Part shown: piece by piece, positions 24,108-34,863 of the stretch
Numbering within the stretch: position 1 is the first letter of the stretch
How the letters are laid out: every line of letters begins with the position of its first letter
Source: Lolium rigidum
Lineage: Eukaryota; Streptophyta; Magnoliopsida; Poales; Poaceae
Length of the DNA: 64,000 nucleotides
Direction: 5' to 3'
Assembly (NCBI RefSeq): GCF_022539505.1
Contig: NC_061513.1
Span: 184,170,017 to 184,234,016 of the forward strand
Notes under the pieces: model-generated
Seen by the model: the letters and a program-made list of their open reading frames with translations, nothing else
What the model was told of the DNA's origin: nothing
Databases searched by the model: none
Program-made: the position numbers and the translations under genes

Positions 24108-24403
24108 TAATGCCCCGAATTTCAGTGCCCGATTAGCACATATTAATTTGTGGTCGCGTGTAGAGGGAATGCCCCTGAAGAGAAAGCGTGCCCTAGCAGA
24201 CGCCCCATTAGACATGTGGTTGGTCGAACATTTCTCCGTGACTTGTATATCATCTTGTGCATGATTTGGTTACAAACTGGTCAACCCGCTTACCTAACCC
24301 AGACCAAAGATTCAAAATTTGTATGTCAAAAGCATGATGGAGATAGCCGACAGTGGTTTGGAACCACCGGCGCAATCCTAAACACGTCAATGGTTGCCTG
24401 ATA

Positions 24404-24647
24404 CTACCGTTTTAAAGCTTGATGTTTATTTTTTTTAAAGTTAAATTAAGTAAAGTTTGACCAAATTTTTAGAAAATCTATCGACTGATATAATATTTTT
24501 GTAGTTATCATACGAAAATATATCTCGTTATCTATTTAATGATATTAATTTTGTATTTTACATGTTTTTGTAAAAGTTTAGTCAAACTTGATATAGTTTG
24601 ATTATCTCTAAAGATAATATAAGACTTAAAATTTGGGATGGAGGTAG
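24404..24647. mobile_element. Stowaway MITE (244 bp)
   Basis: The right end GGGATGGAGGTAG inverts to CTACCTCCATCCC; the left end is CTACCGTTTTAAAG, more diverged. TA flanks both sides. The interior is AT-rich and has long inverted similarity (ttaaagtttgac / gtcaaactt). It lies about 230 bp beyond the 3' end of the GST gene. Confidence 0.75.
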
Positions 24648-24875
24648 TACTAACATAGAGTATGGCTGGGATTCATTGTTCGTGATGCATTGGTGCTGCA
24701 ACGTGTCGCATTTGTTTAGGATCCTTTGCACGTACGATGACAAAGATGTTTTGCATTGTGTCTCCAGACGCGACATTTACAGCAGTTTTACTTATTTACA
24801 CTGTAAGAAGAAGGGAAAAAAAGGCTCTAAACGTATTTTCGACCAAACAGAGTTGCAAGAACTGAAGATCTTCAT

Positions 24876-25717
24876 TTATTTGTTCGGCTGCGCGGCCGGC
24901 TGTAATTCGGCCTGCCTCTTCTTCCCACTCTCAAGCAACCGCTCGGTCGGCGGCATGGCCGCCTTGGCTCCGTCGAGCGCGCAGAATCTATCCTTCCAGG
25001 CGGCCAACAGCGGCGTCCTGGCCGGGTCGAGGATCTTGAGCCCGGTCGTCGGCTCCGACGCGTTCATTGCCGGCACGAACCCACCGAGCGCGATGTCCAC
25101 GTACCCAACGCCGTCGCCGCCGAACCACCCCTTCCCGCCGGAGCATTCCCTGAACGCCCCCTCCAGTGCGTCCAACGCCGCGAGCGTCCTGTCCACCGCC
25201 TCCGCCTTCTCATCCTCCGTCGTCGTCGCGAAGATCCCGACCCACGAGCTCAGAAGCTGCACGTACGACGGTCAAATCAACAATTCAACATACATGCCCG
25301 AGACGAGCTGCGATGTGATTCCTTCCTGCTGGATCGGATTTGACTAAAACTGGTGAAGCAGAGTGCGCGTACCTTGTCGTCAACGTAGGCGGCCCAGAAG
25401 CGGGCGACGGCGCGGTCGTGGGGATCGGCGGAGAGGAAGGCTGGGCCGTAGCCCGGGAAGGCGTCGTCGAGGTACTGCACGATGAGCATGGACTCGCAGA
25501 CGGGCTTGCCGCCGTGGAGTAGCACGGGAACCTTTTTGTGCACGGGGTTGGAGGCCAGGAGCAGGTCGCTCTTGTCCTTGAGGTCGACCTCCACGTACTC
25601 GTACTCCAGCGCCTTGAGGTGCAGCGCGAGACGAACCCGGACCAAGAACGGGCTCGCCCAAGCGCCCAGCACCGTCAGCTGGTCGCCGGCTCCTCCTCCA
25701 GCTCCGGCGGCGGCCAT
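24876..25717 (-). CDS. Tau-class glutathione S-transferase, apparently intact
   Basis: Two exons, 25373-25717 and 24876-25256, joined across a GT...AG intron of 116 bp, encode about 241 residues, normal for a plant tau GST. The N-terminal thioredoxin-like half has LGAWASPFLVRVRLAL with the catalytic Ser in SPF, then KKVPVLLHGGKPVCESMLIVQYLDD, the glutathione-binding VP and ES residues. The intron position after AAYVDDK is the usual one for the tau class. The C-terminal helical half has GKGWFGGDGVGYVDIALGG and ends AAQPNK. The cytosolic enzyme would conjugate glutathione to electrophiles such as xenobiotics. The start at 25717 (MAAAGAGG) is chosen because it gives the family length. The gene lies head-to-head with the P450, 481 bp apart. 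Confidence 0.9.
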
Positions 25718-26198
25718 CGGTCGATTCCCTTTCCGCTCGCTGGTCAGATCAGTTATCAATCAAATCAATTTTGGATGATTTCTTTCTGTGACTGAGACTA
25801 GCTAGCTAGTAGAGTTGGTGGGCACTGTGAGAGATTAGACCACAAGATATATATCGATCCTGGAAATTGGAGGTGTTTGTGTTTGGATTTGCTTTGGCTC
25901 CGTGGTAAGCAGGCTGATGATAAGTCAGGTGTTAGAATAGTCTGCGTGTCTTGTCGTCCTAGCGACAAGTCAGGTCCAGATGAGATTGTGACATTCGGTC
26001 TCTTCCTAGTCAATGTGAATATTACACTTTTCTTTGCACTTCTATCATTTGCTATTTTATGTGGCAAATCATAAAATATCCCGATGTTGACGGGCTGCAG
26101 ATCCATCCACCTATATAAACTGATGCCTATAGATCCCCACTGAAGAAGGCACGTACAGTTTTCATCACCCAATTCGACCACTCGAGACTTGAGAGGGA
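25718..26198. promoter_or_regulatory. Shared upstream region of GST and P450 with TATA box
   Basis: A 481-bp divergent intergenic region. CTATATAAAC at about 26111-26120 lies some 80 bp before the P450 ATG and is a good TATA box for the + strand gene. A 'gatatatatcg' word at about 25846-25856 might serve the GST but is weaker. No other element is supported. Confidence 0.55.
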
Positions 26199-26564
26199 TG
26201 GTTCTTGGAGTGTTCTGTGCAGCTGCAGGCGCCTCAGTCTCAGTGGCGTGGAGATGGAGCCTTCTGGCGTATGGTCTCCCGGGCCTTGTGGTTCTGTGGC
26301 AGCTCCACCGGCTGCTGGACCGGTTGTGGTGGCGGCCGCGGCGGCTCGAGCGGGAGCTGCGCGCGCAGGGCATCCGCGGCACCTCCTACCGCTTCCTCGC
26401 CGGCGACCTCACCAGAAAGACCCGACTGAACAAGGAAGCCTGGTCGAGGCCGTTGCCGCTGCGATGCCACGACATCGGCCCCCGCGTGGCGCCTTTTCTC
26501 TCCGATTCCGTCCGGGAGCACGGCAAGGTGAGTCTCTCCTGGTTCGGCCCCATCCCCAAGGTAA

Positions 26565-28018
26565 GAGCATCTTCACTCGTCTCCGCGAACAGGCCTCCAG
26601 CGTGCCATTTTTCCATCCGGATGGCGAAAAATGGTCCAGCCGCGCCCCCGGTTCCTCGTTTTTCGTCGGATTTGGGCTTTCATCCATCCGGCGAGCCCAC
26701 GCCAACCCCGGCCTACCGGGGAGCGCTCGGGGACTCCGGACGAAGCGAAAGTGCGCGAAACGCCGAGATATTTCTCCCGCGCTTTTCGCTTCGTCTTCGC
26801 CGCAGAGGTGGACCCAACCGGTCAGCGACACACGCATCGTCTTCTGCAAGCACTAAAAGCCTGCCGCCGGTCAGCTCGCCGCGGACGCGTCGCATTCCAC
26901 ACGTCATTTAATCATCGGCACGAGCCGCGCCTATATACCCCGCTCCACTCGCCGCGACGCGTATCCCCGCTCCACTCTCCCTCCACTCTCCCGATCCATG
27001 GCGTTCTACGACGAAGACGGCGCAGCCAACAATGGCTTCCCCCGCCGGTCGCTCCACGCGTGGGAGGGGCACCTCCTCCACCAGGCGGGGTACCCCTGCC
27101 CGCCGGACACGAGGCCTCCCGGCGGCGGGTGGCGGCTAAGTGTTGGCGGCGTACCAATCCCGCCGCCGCCCCGGGGCCATGCCCTCGACGTCGCCATCGA
27201 GGAGGCTCGGATGACGATGACGGACGAAGAGCGCGCCGACCCGCGCCACCACCCCGACAACTACACGCGTTGGAACTCGTTCTTCCTCCGGCGGTGGGAG
27301 CGGGAGCTGGCGGTCTACGACGCCGCACTGGAGTGGTCCAGGCGCGACTGGGAGCGCCAGGAGGCGGAGCAGCAGCGGCGGATGCTGGACCTGGCCGCCG
27401 CGCGTCAACTCGCCGCCCGCGCCGCCGCTCCAACCGCCGACAACACCCTGCGCGAGGACGTCGCTCGCTACCGCCGGCCTGCGACTCCTCCATCCGGCGT
27501 CGCCGTCCCCGTCATCGACCTCGAAGCCTCCGACGACGAATGGTACAAGCCATCGCCGTCCCCGCCTCGCACCAGCGGCCGGTGGGGAGACGCGGGCCAG
27601 GGCGGCGGCCGGGCCGCGCCGCCGCGGTTTGACGACGACGGCTCCGACGACGATGGCGGCGACGGCGCGACTACACGGTGTTCTACCGCCATTTGGGCAT
27701 GTAGAGCGCCGTGTTTTAAAATTTAGAGTTGTATTCCCCTAGCCGAATTCGAAATATAGTCGAATTCGGCCTCTATGTATGAATTTCGCCCTCTATATAG
27801 TAAATATCATTAAAGTTAGTCTAAATTAAGTCGTTTTTGCCGAATATCGTCAAGTTTTTGCCGTATTTCGTCAAGTTTACGTTTTCCAAAATTAAATCAA
27901 CGGCTAGGCCTGGGATCGCGGCTGGAAAACTGGCCCTCCCCACGCCATTTTTTCGTTCTATCCGGACGAAATTATCGTCGGATTTGGACGTGGGAAGCGC
28001 CAACGAGTGGGGATGCTC
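26565..28018 (+). mobile_element. Harbinger-like non-autonomous element inside the P450 (1,454 bp)
   Basis: The left end GAGCATCTTCACTCG and the right end, read on the other strand, GAGCATCCCCACTCG, are inverted repeats. TAA is duplicated at 26562-26564 and 28019-28021. Removing the element and one TAA rejoins P450 codons in frame between WFGPIPKV and TITDPDLAKHV, which proves the insertion site. It carries one ORF (26998-27726) and no transposase. Confidence 0.9.
26998..27726 (+). CDS. Transposon-carried ORF of unknown function
   Basis: A 242-codon frame starting MAFYDEDGAANNG, with HHPDNYTRWNSFFLRRWERELAVYDAALEWSRRDWER (helical, charged), then an Ala/Arg-rich helix, VIDLEASDDEWYKPSPSP, and an acidic DDDGSDDDGGD stretch. 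Near 27672 the frame appears to be shifted: the alternative frame gives DYTVFYRHLGM and a stop at 27704, which looks like the original C-terminus. The acidic run before DYTVFYR resembles the tail of the ORF at 35077-35613. I know of such frames in many grass Harbinger-like elements but not their function. High GC in third positions and a length of over 240 codons argue against chance. Confidence 0.55.
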   Translation: MAFYDEDGAANNGFPRRSLHAWEGHLLHQAGYPCPPDTRPPGGGWRLSVGGVPIPPPPRGHALDVAIEEARMTMTDEERADPRHHPDNYTRWNSFFLRRWERELAVYDAALEWSRRDWERQEAEQQRRMLDLAAARQLAARAAAPTADNTLREDVARYRRPATPPSGVAVPVIDLEASDDEWYKPSPSPPRTSGRWGDAGQGGGRAAPPRFDDDGSDDDGGDGATTRCSTAIWACRAPCFKI

Positions 28019-29752
28019 TAACCATCACCGACCCCGACCTCGCCAAGCACGTGCTTTCCAACAAGTTCGGGCACCTGGAGAAGCCCAAGTTTCCGGCACT
28101 GTGGAAGCTCCTCGCCAATGGCCTCTCCAACCACGAGGGCGACAAGTGGGTTAAGCACAGGCGGCTCCTAAACCCTGCTTTCAATCTCGAGAAGATCAAG
28201 GTATACAAAAAGGCCCTACTTTTTCCGAAGACTTTTCAAAAAAAAAGCCCCTTTTCCACAACCTTTTCTTTTTAAAAGGAACTGCACCTAGATGACATAC
28301 TACACATAATTATAAGTTCCTTTTCCCTAACTGATTTCAGACTTGTTTTCCTATTAATTAATTACTTAATGTCATCGATTGCATAACTGATCCATGGTAA
28401 TGGGACGCACATATGGCTATGCACTTCCGCAGTGCATGCTGCCGGAGTTCTCTGCGTGCTGTGAAGAATTGATCAGCAGATGGATGGAGTCCATCGGCTC
28501 AAATGGCTTGTGTGAGCTCGACGTTTGGCCGGAAATCCAAAGCCTGACCGGGGATGTCATTTCTCGCACTGCATTCGGTAGCAGCTACCTTGAAGGAAGG
28601 AAGATATTCCAGTTGCAATCCGAGCAAGCTGGGCGTATAATGACAAACATTCGGATGATTCTCATTCCCGGTTATTTGTGAGCTACTACTATCAAACTAA
28701 CTTGCCGTAGCACATCTACTCGTTTAACATGGACCGTGTTTAGCTAAACTAAACATATATGGGAATTGCCATTTTCAGATCCTTGCCAACCACAAACAAT
28801 AGAAGGATGTATCAAATCAACGACGATATTGAATCGATTCTGCGAGGTCTAATCGAGAAAAGAATTAAAGCAATGAAAGAAGGCCAAAGCGCAAAACAAG
28901 ACTTGCTCGGTTTATTGCTAGAACCAAACATCGGGGAAACATATGAGAATGGTCAATCCAACATAGGCATGATGATCGAAGACGTCATTGAGGAGTGCAA
29001 GTTGTTCTACTTTGCAGGAACGGAGACAACATCGGTGCTACTCACATGGACCATGATCGTTCTAACCATGCACCCAGAGTGGCAGGACCGTGCAAGGCAG
29101 GAGGTAGTAGGCCTATTTGGGAAAAATAAACCTGAATATGAAGGTCTAAATCGACTCAAAACGGTGTGTGCTTAATTTCTAGGACTAACTTTCTCGTCAT
29201 GAAGTCTCTATGAAAGCATGAACGTTCAATTAGAAGTGTAACTCTTTGATCTAAATCTTTGCACTCTACATGTGACCATGATCCTCTACGAGGTTCTTCG
29301 ATTGTATCCCCCGAGCATCCATTTGAGTCGGAAGACATACAAGGAGGTGCAAATTGGAGACACAAAGTACCCCGCTGGTGTGATGATTGAGCTTGCCGTA
29401 TTGTTCATGCACCATGACCCTGACATTTGCGGAACCGATGTGCACGAATTCAAGCCGGAGAGGTTTGCTGAGGGGATCTCGAAGGCATCCAAGAATCCAG
29501 GAGCATTTCTTCCATTTGGTTGGGGACCACGGATTTGTATCTGCCAGAACTTTGCGCTTCTTGAGGCCAAGATGGCCATTTGCATGATCCTCCAACGCTT
29601 TGAGTTCATGCTTGCGTCGTCCTATACTCATGCACCACATACTGTGGTAACACTGCATCCAATGCATGGAGCGTAAATTAAGCTTGGGCTCATTTGATTT
29701 TTTTCATGTTTTCATGTTCATGTGGTTTAATAAGAACTTATGTTTCTTCACT

Positions 29753-29955
29753 TAGGCCTTGTTTGGTACTAGATAATTTATGGGATAGACCCGCAGAAAT
29801 TAGGTGAAACACATATCTTCGTCCAATCCTCTTAAATCCCAATAATCCAATCAGGAATCCACTAGGGAGGGGTAGTGTATTTAGTATTGAAGAAATTACA
29901 CTAGGATTTGGAAAATTTTGGGTAAAGTGGGGATTAAACCGGCCCAATATACTAG
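29753..29955. mobile_element. Possible MITE, right end overrun by a Copia LTR
   Basis: The left side starts with TAGGCCTTGTTTGGTACTAG, a terminal text common to grass MITEs. The right side, inverted, has GGGCCGGTTTAATCCCC. The match between the ends is only partial and no target-site duplication was found. The Copia-type LTR begins at once to the right. Confidence 0.35.
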
Positions 29956-31418
29956 TGTTGTCCTAGAGGCAAATAATAAGGAGTATTTATTATTATATCT
30001 CAAATGTTCATAATAGTTTTGTGCCATGTTATACCTGTATTAAGTGGAAACATTGATATATGTTTGGTATTGTACTATTGTAAACAAACAAGGGTCCTTG
30101 GCAAGTACACATATACACGCTAGCTCATTGTAGTCATTCGTTGATCGAGATTTTCCTATCATGGGCAGACACGTCATTCACAATAGGGTCATATCATTAG
30201 ATGAATGATATGATGGACCCAATATATAAGTATTGTAACGTGATCAAGTCACATTAAGTTCAACGTTACGATATTTATGAAAGCGTAGTGACTTAATCCT
30301 TAGACCGTGGGATCACATCTAATCACTGTGACTAGGGGTTGCTTTGACATCATCAATCGCTACACTGTAACAGGGTGGTCATGATGGGTTGAGGCGTATG
30401 TATCTACGTATCAATAGTGGGATTTGTTTATCCGCGTGACAGAGAGATACATAGGGCCCACTCGGTGAGATTGCATCCATAAAGATGCGCGACGTATGAC
30501 TAGGTCATGGGATGGAATCACTCGGAACGAGTTAAATACCCTTGTTGGTAACAATATCGAACTAGGTATGACGATACCGATGATCATGTCTCGGACAAGT
30601 GTTGGTATCGAGGAACAAAGGGAATAGGACTCAACGTAATGGTTCAAACGATGATCATATCTTCGTGGAATTCATAGGGATCATTATGGTTCTCCAGACA
30701 CCCCAGGTGATCATTGATTGGAGAATTGTCTCCATCATGTCTATGTTATTTCCGTACCGTAGGGTAACACACTTAAGGGTTCAACGAAACTAAAGATAGT
30801 TTTGGATTCATCGAAATTAAGAGAGACATCCGGAAAAGTGTTCCAGAGACGTCCGAAGGGTGTTCGGAGAAGTCCGAGGTATCCTAGATTATTGACAATT
30901 AAAAGATATGTTTAATATGTTAATTAAATGAATTAATATATTAAAATATAATTAATTAACTCAAAGTATGTTTTTAAATTAAAAAGGCTCCCCACCCTAA
31001 ATGGGCCCCATATGGCAAAGGGGCACGTGGTGGAAAGGAGGCCGACCGACCAAGGGGCCACATCCCTAGTCCCTCCCCCCTTTGCCCCCTGTATATAGAG
31101 GCCAAAAGGTTGGATGTAAATACACAATTAAATAGGGAAATACTTCTCTCTAGGTTTCTTCTACGTGTAGTTCCTCGAAAAATTGCGCACGGAGGAAGAC
31201 AACTCTACCTAGTACGCGGGAGCACGGATGGGATCCAGATCGGAGCCAGAAGCGTCGTTGAGCACCGTACGTGTGCAAAACTATGAGGTGTTGCACCTGC
31301 GGCACTTGACGTCGTGGGAGAGGACTTCTACTCGATCCGGAGGTCGGAGATGAGTACGTCTACATCAACCATGTTCTAGCAGAACGTTAACCGCTATCGG
31401 TCTATGAGGGTACGTCAC
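29956..31418 (+). repeat. BARE/Angela-like Copia LTR, diverged and truncated
   Basis: It begins TGTTGTCCTAGAGGC, close to the well-known BARE/Angela start, followed by the same order of landmarks: the ATCACATCATT-type region, 'gacagagagata' with 'gggcccactcggt' (30437-30470), 'gtctcggacaagtg' (30588), and the 'gttgcacctgcggcac' region (31288). It stops short of the usual CA end, where another LTR starts at 31419. No internal Copia genes are next to it, so it is a solo or truncated LTR. Confidence 0.7.
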
Positions 31419-33068
31419 TGATGACGTTTGGACTCCAAGAGAAAAGTGTCGTAGTCAACGAAGATTTTTCTCCACAAGGGTGACTCGAGGGTTTATATCG
31501 AACTCTCGGGGAATTGACTTGGAGGTGTCTCTTTTTCTCTTCTTTTAGCAATCGTGCAAAGCAAAACTTGGTCTTGTGTCCCCAAGTTCACTGTGTGGAT
31601 GTCAAGCACAAGGTTTCGTATTGGTGATTGTAGATAAGAGAAGTAATAAAAGTAAAGTAAAGTAAATAAACAATGTAAACTAAGTAAAAACAGTAAAGAG
31701 ATGGTTGTTTTTGAGTTTTGTGTGTGATTAAGTAAACAAAGTATTTTTATATTTTCAGATTAAAATAGTGTTGTAGGTAGAAAGTAAGATAAAAGCAATG
31801 GAAAGGTGTTTCTTATGATTAAAATTGGACAGAGATTCATGGGTTCACTTTCTACTCTCTTTTTAAATTTTAGTGGATACTAACAATTCATCAATGAGAT
31901 AATAATGGTGGAACTTCAATATGTGTTTGATAAGCATTCATATGGGCATCACGTCCTAACATAGAGATGATGCAACACATATCTCTTACACTCCACAAGA
32001 AAGGGAAAACTCCAAGCAATATTGTATTAAGAATTAATAGAGCATAGCTTTAAGTACTTTGACATGACGTTTAAATATCAAATATGCTACCTTGAGCAAA
32101 CTAGATTATCACTTCTGTCACATGATAAACATAGCACATATGCATTCACTTTATCCCTAGCGAGGCATCAAAGGAAAAGGTAAAATTATAATAGATCATA
32201 AATTTTTTGTCACTATTCAATCACTAAAACCATGCTACTCCATCTAATACACATATCTCCCCACACATGTTCTTGCATACAAGTTGGATCAGAACAAGCA
32301 CTTAAGAACGGGGTACATAATATGTATCTATCAATACATCTTACACATAATAGATTCCAATCCCATATCGCAATATCATAGAATAAAGCTCCACTACATA
32401 GGAATTACATGTATGACCATAATCATGTTGGGCAGCTCATATATGCTACTAAGATCTATAAAGAACAAGTGAGAAATAGATCAAGCTGCAGACACAAACT
32501 CATAGTCTAGAGGTGGAATACTCCCACTTCATCATGGTGTTGATGTGGAAGACGTTTGAGAAGGTGGAGATCCCTCTGGCGGCGGCTCAGGCAGAGTTTC
32601 CCCCTCCAATATTCGCTGTTGCAGTCTCTGTTTTGGTATTTCGGTGTTTATGCGGCGCCCTCCTCGAGGAAACCTTGCGGGGTCATATATATAGGGGATT
32701 TAGGTCAAATAGAGTCAGTGGACGAAAGAATCGGGCGAAATGAAGGTGGGTGGCGCGCCCACCCTTACTAGGTCTGCCACCAACTCCCGTTTGGGCCTCA
32801 GGCCCTTCCTCGTGAGGTCCAAGTGCTCCAGATACTTCTCGTGGTGAAATATTGATGTCTCGGAATCCTAGCTCAATTTGACTCTGTATAGGTCCCTGAA
32901 AATGGCAAATAAACAAAACATGGTTTTCCTGTTCTGCGAAGTTATAACCCAAACAAAGGGGATCATTAGTAAATCTCCATAAATAAATATAACATCATAT
33001 ATGTTGCAAACATGTGGGAATATGTGTCAATAAAGTACAAAGTTCATGTATGCATTTTACATGCATCA
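31419..33068 (-). repeat. 3' LTR of the truncated Athila-type element (1,650 bp)
   Basis: The ends are TGATGCATG (33068, minus strand) and CATCA (31419), so TGATG/CATCA inverted ends. A TATATATA box lies near 32688-32695. The internal polypurine tract directly precedes it. Confidence 0.7.
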
Positions 33069-34130
33069 ACACCCCCAAGTTTAACCTATGCTCGTCCTCG
33101 AGCATAAAGGTGATAAAACTAACATGGACTTTGGAGTTTATTGCATTACTTCTATGTTATCATGCAAAGTCTCACGAGTTTCAGTCATTAAAAAATAACA
33201 ATAAGCAAATGAACTATAAAGTGATATCTCTTACATTCTACAAAGCATGCATAATAATAAGTGGCATTGTAAGCAAATAAATGAGAAGTATTATGAACCA
33301 TAAAGCATTCTTGGATGATCCTGTAGAAATTATTTTGGAAGACTCCTTTTCTTTTCTTTTGGTTATTTTGACTCTTTTAACTCTTGAATAACAGAAAGTA
33401 AGTAGGAAATACATGTGCTAGTCCTCAAACAAAATAAAAAGATAAAAAAGAGCATAGAATAAGGTTTTGATGTCAGTAGTAATCATAAGGATGGGGCTTC
33501 ACGTATCTCTTTGTTACTTTGTTTTAGAGATACTCATGGTTTATGTATTTGAACTCTTATAAGTAAGTGCCTCATGCCCTTTAGCCATTATCAAGCCATC
33601 CATCGTGCTACTCAACTTCAGATTATCACATACCTTTCAGCATATTGTTTTAACCGAGTATCACAGAGGTGTACCTCCGAGCATCCTGTACAAAGGACAC
33701 AAGGAGATTTTTTAACCCCATTTATATAGGCCATATATGTCGGAAAGGCAAGACAACAGACAGATGGGCATCCTCCCTAAAAAAATTCTTTCTTTTTATT
33801 TTCTTTTCTCCTAATCCTACTAAAAACTTGTTTTTTTTCCTTTTTCTTTTCTTTTCCTTCTTTTTTTATAAATGCTATTGAGGATGCCCGTGCTGAAACT
33901 TCCACCATAATTAGGCATGGCTTTAGTTAGCGACTCAATGGTCTTCTCTAACATATATGCATACTCTAGTCCTTTGTGATAAACCCCCTTTATTTCGTCC
34001 GAGATGGCTATCAAGTAAGCAAAATAACATGATGATGATAAGTGCAATGTTGAACAATCATGTTGGAAACAACAAAACAATCTTCCAGAGTAGCATGTAC
34101 GACTTATAACGAAAAAGTTGTTACAATATG
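31419..34130 (-). mobile_element. 3' end of an Athila-type Gypsy element
   Basis: Read on the minus strand: about 1 kb of non-coding internal sequence (34130-33069), a polypurine tract in TTAAACTTGGGGGTGT, then a complete 3' LTR (33068-31419). The polypurine text and the order resemble the intact Athila-type element at 38860-49387. The 5' part, with all genes, is absent. The left end abuts the truncated Copia LTR with no duplicated target. The right limit is approximate. Confidence 0.65.
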
Positions 34131-34334
34131 CAGACTCCTTCTAATAAAGCACTAAACTTCTCTAAGGCCTTGTCAAACAATGGCATTGCAGACTACAATA
34201 TTCTCGTTAATTAGAAGCAATATGCAGACCAACAATGTATTCTTCTCTAATCACATAGGAAACTTCTCTGAGGCCTTGTCAAGCAATGGCTTGAGTGACA
34301 ATATTCGACGTCATCTCAACAACCGCATCATCAT

Positions 34335-34791
34335 TAAGGATGGCGTATTTACCCATAGGGCAAGGTATGGACACACTTTTATACCCATAAATAATACTCA
34401 AACCCGACCGTTAGTTCATGAGTAGAGAACAGTATAACCTCAATTTTATACTATGGGTAGTACATATACCATACCCACTAAATCATTGATAGGGCACGGA
34501 TATACCTCATGCCAGCGGATATATCCATACCTTACCCCTTTTTTACATAACACCACTACGATTTTGATTTCTACATTTTAACAATTATTATATACTAACT
34601 ACATGTTATTGAGTTAAGATAATTCATTTTCTTTATCATTTTCAATCGATAAATGAAAAATTGTGAATAGCTATAATATTTGACATACTCATTGGATACC
34701 CAATCTACGGGTACATGTTGGTATAGTAAAATTTTGTACCCACTAATTATACAAGTATGGTATTACTCTACCCTAGTGATTGCCATCCTAA
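34335..34791. mobile_element. hAT-type MITE (457 bp)
   Basis: Left end TAAGGATGGCGTATTTACCC and right end, inverted, TTAGGATGGCAATCACTAGGG share the inner GGATGGC. An 8-bp direct repeat ATCATCAT flanks it exactly (34327-34334 and 34792-34799), the size typical of hAT elements. The interior is AT-rich with 'taccca'/'tgggta' words in both orientations. Confidence 0.85.
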
Positions 34792-34863
34792 ATCATCATC
34801 CACAACCAAAGACACTAGGGTCACACAAAGCACACATGATCGCACAATCCAAAGAAACAGTAA

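Larger units (their letters stand above)
26199..29676 (+). pseudogene. CYP72A-type cytochrome P450, disrupted
   Basis: Exon pieces: 26199-26564 plus 28022-28200 (one original exon split by a transposon), 28433-28677, 28779-29163 and 29272-29676. The N-terminus has a hydrophobic anchor (SLLAYGLPGLVVLWQL) then the CYP72-clan text FLAGDLTR and WFGPIPK. The I-helix is FYFAGTETTSVLLTW, the ExxR motif is EVLRLYPP, and the PERF motif is FKPERF. The heme loop reads [20 protein letters not shown]: the heme Cys is present but the usual following Gly (CIG) is Cys. Three lesions are visible: the 1.45-kb insertion at 26565-28018, an AT instead of AG before the last exon (29270-29271), and the CIC heme loop. 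The family oxidises specialised metabolites or hormones at the ER membrane. Confidence 0.85.

Noticed and set aside
25380..25795. Arg-rich minus-strand frame and two + strand frames
   Set aside because: They are out-of-frame or opposite-strand readings of GST exon 1.
26631..27632. 333-codon + strand frame, Arg/Pro-rich
   Set aside because: It overlaps the better supported 26998-27726 frame in another phase; its composition reflects GC-rich DNA read out of frame.
32513..32952. Frames of 71-89 codons around 32513-32952
   Set aside because: They belong to the 3' LTR of the truncated Athila-type element.
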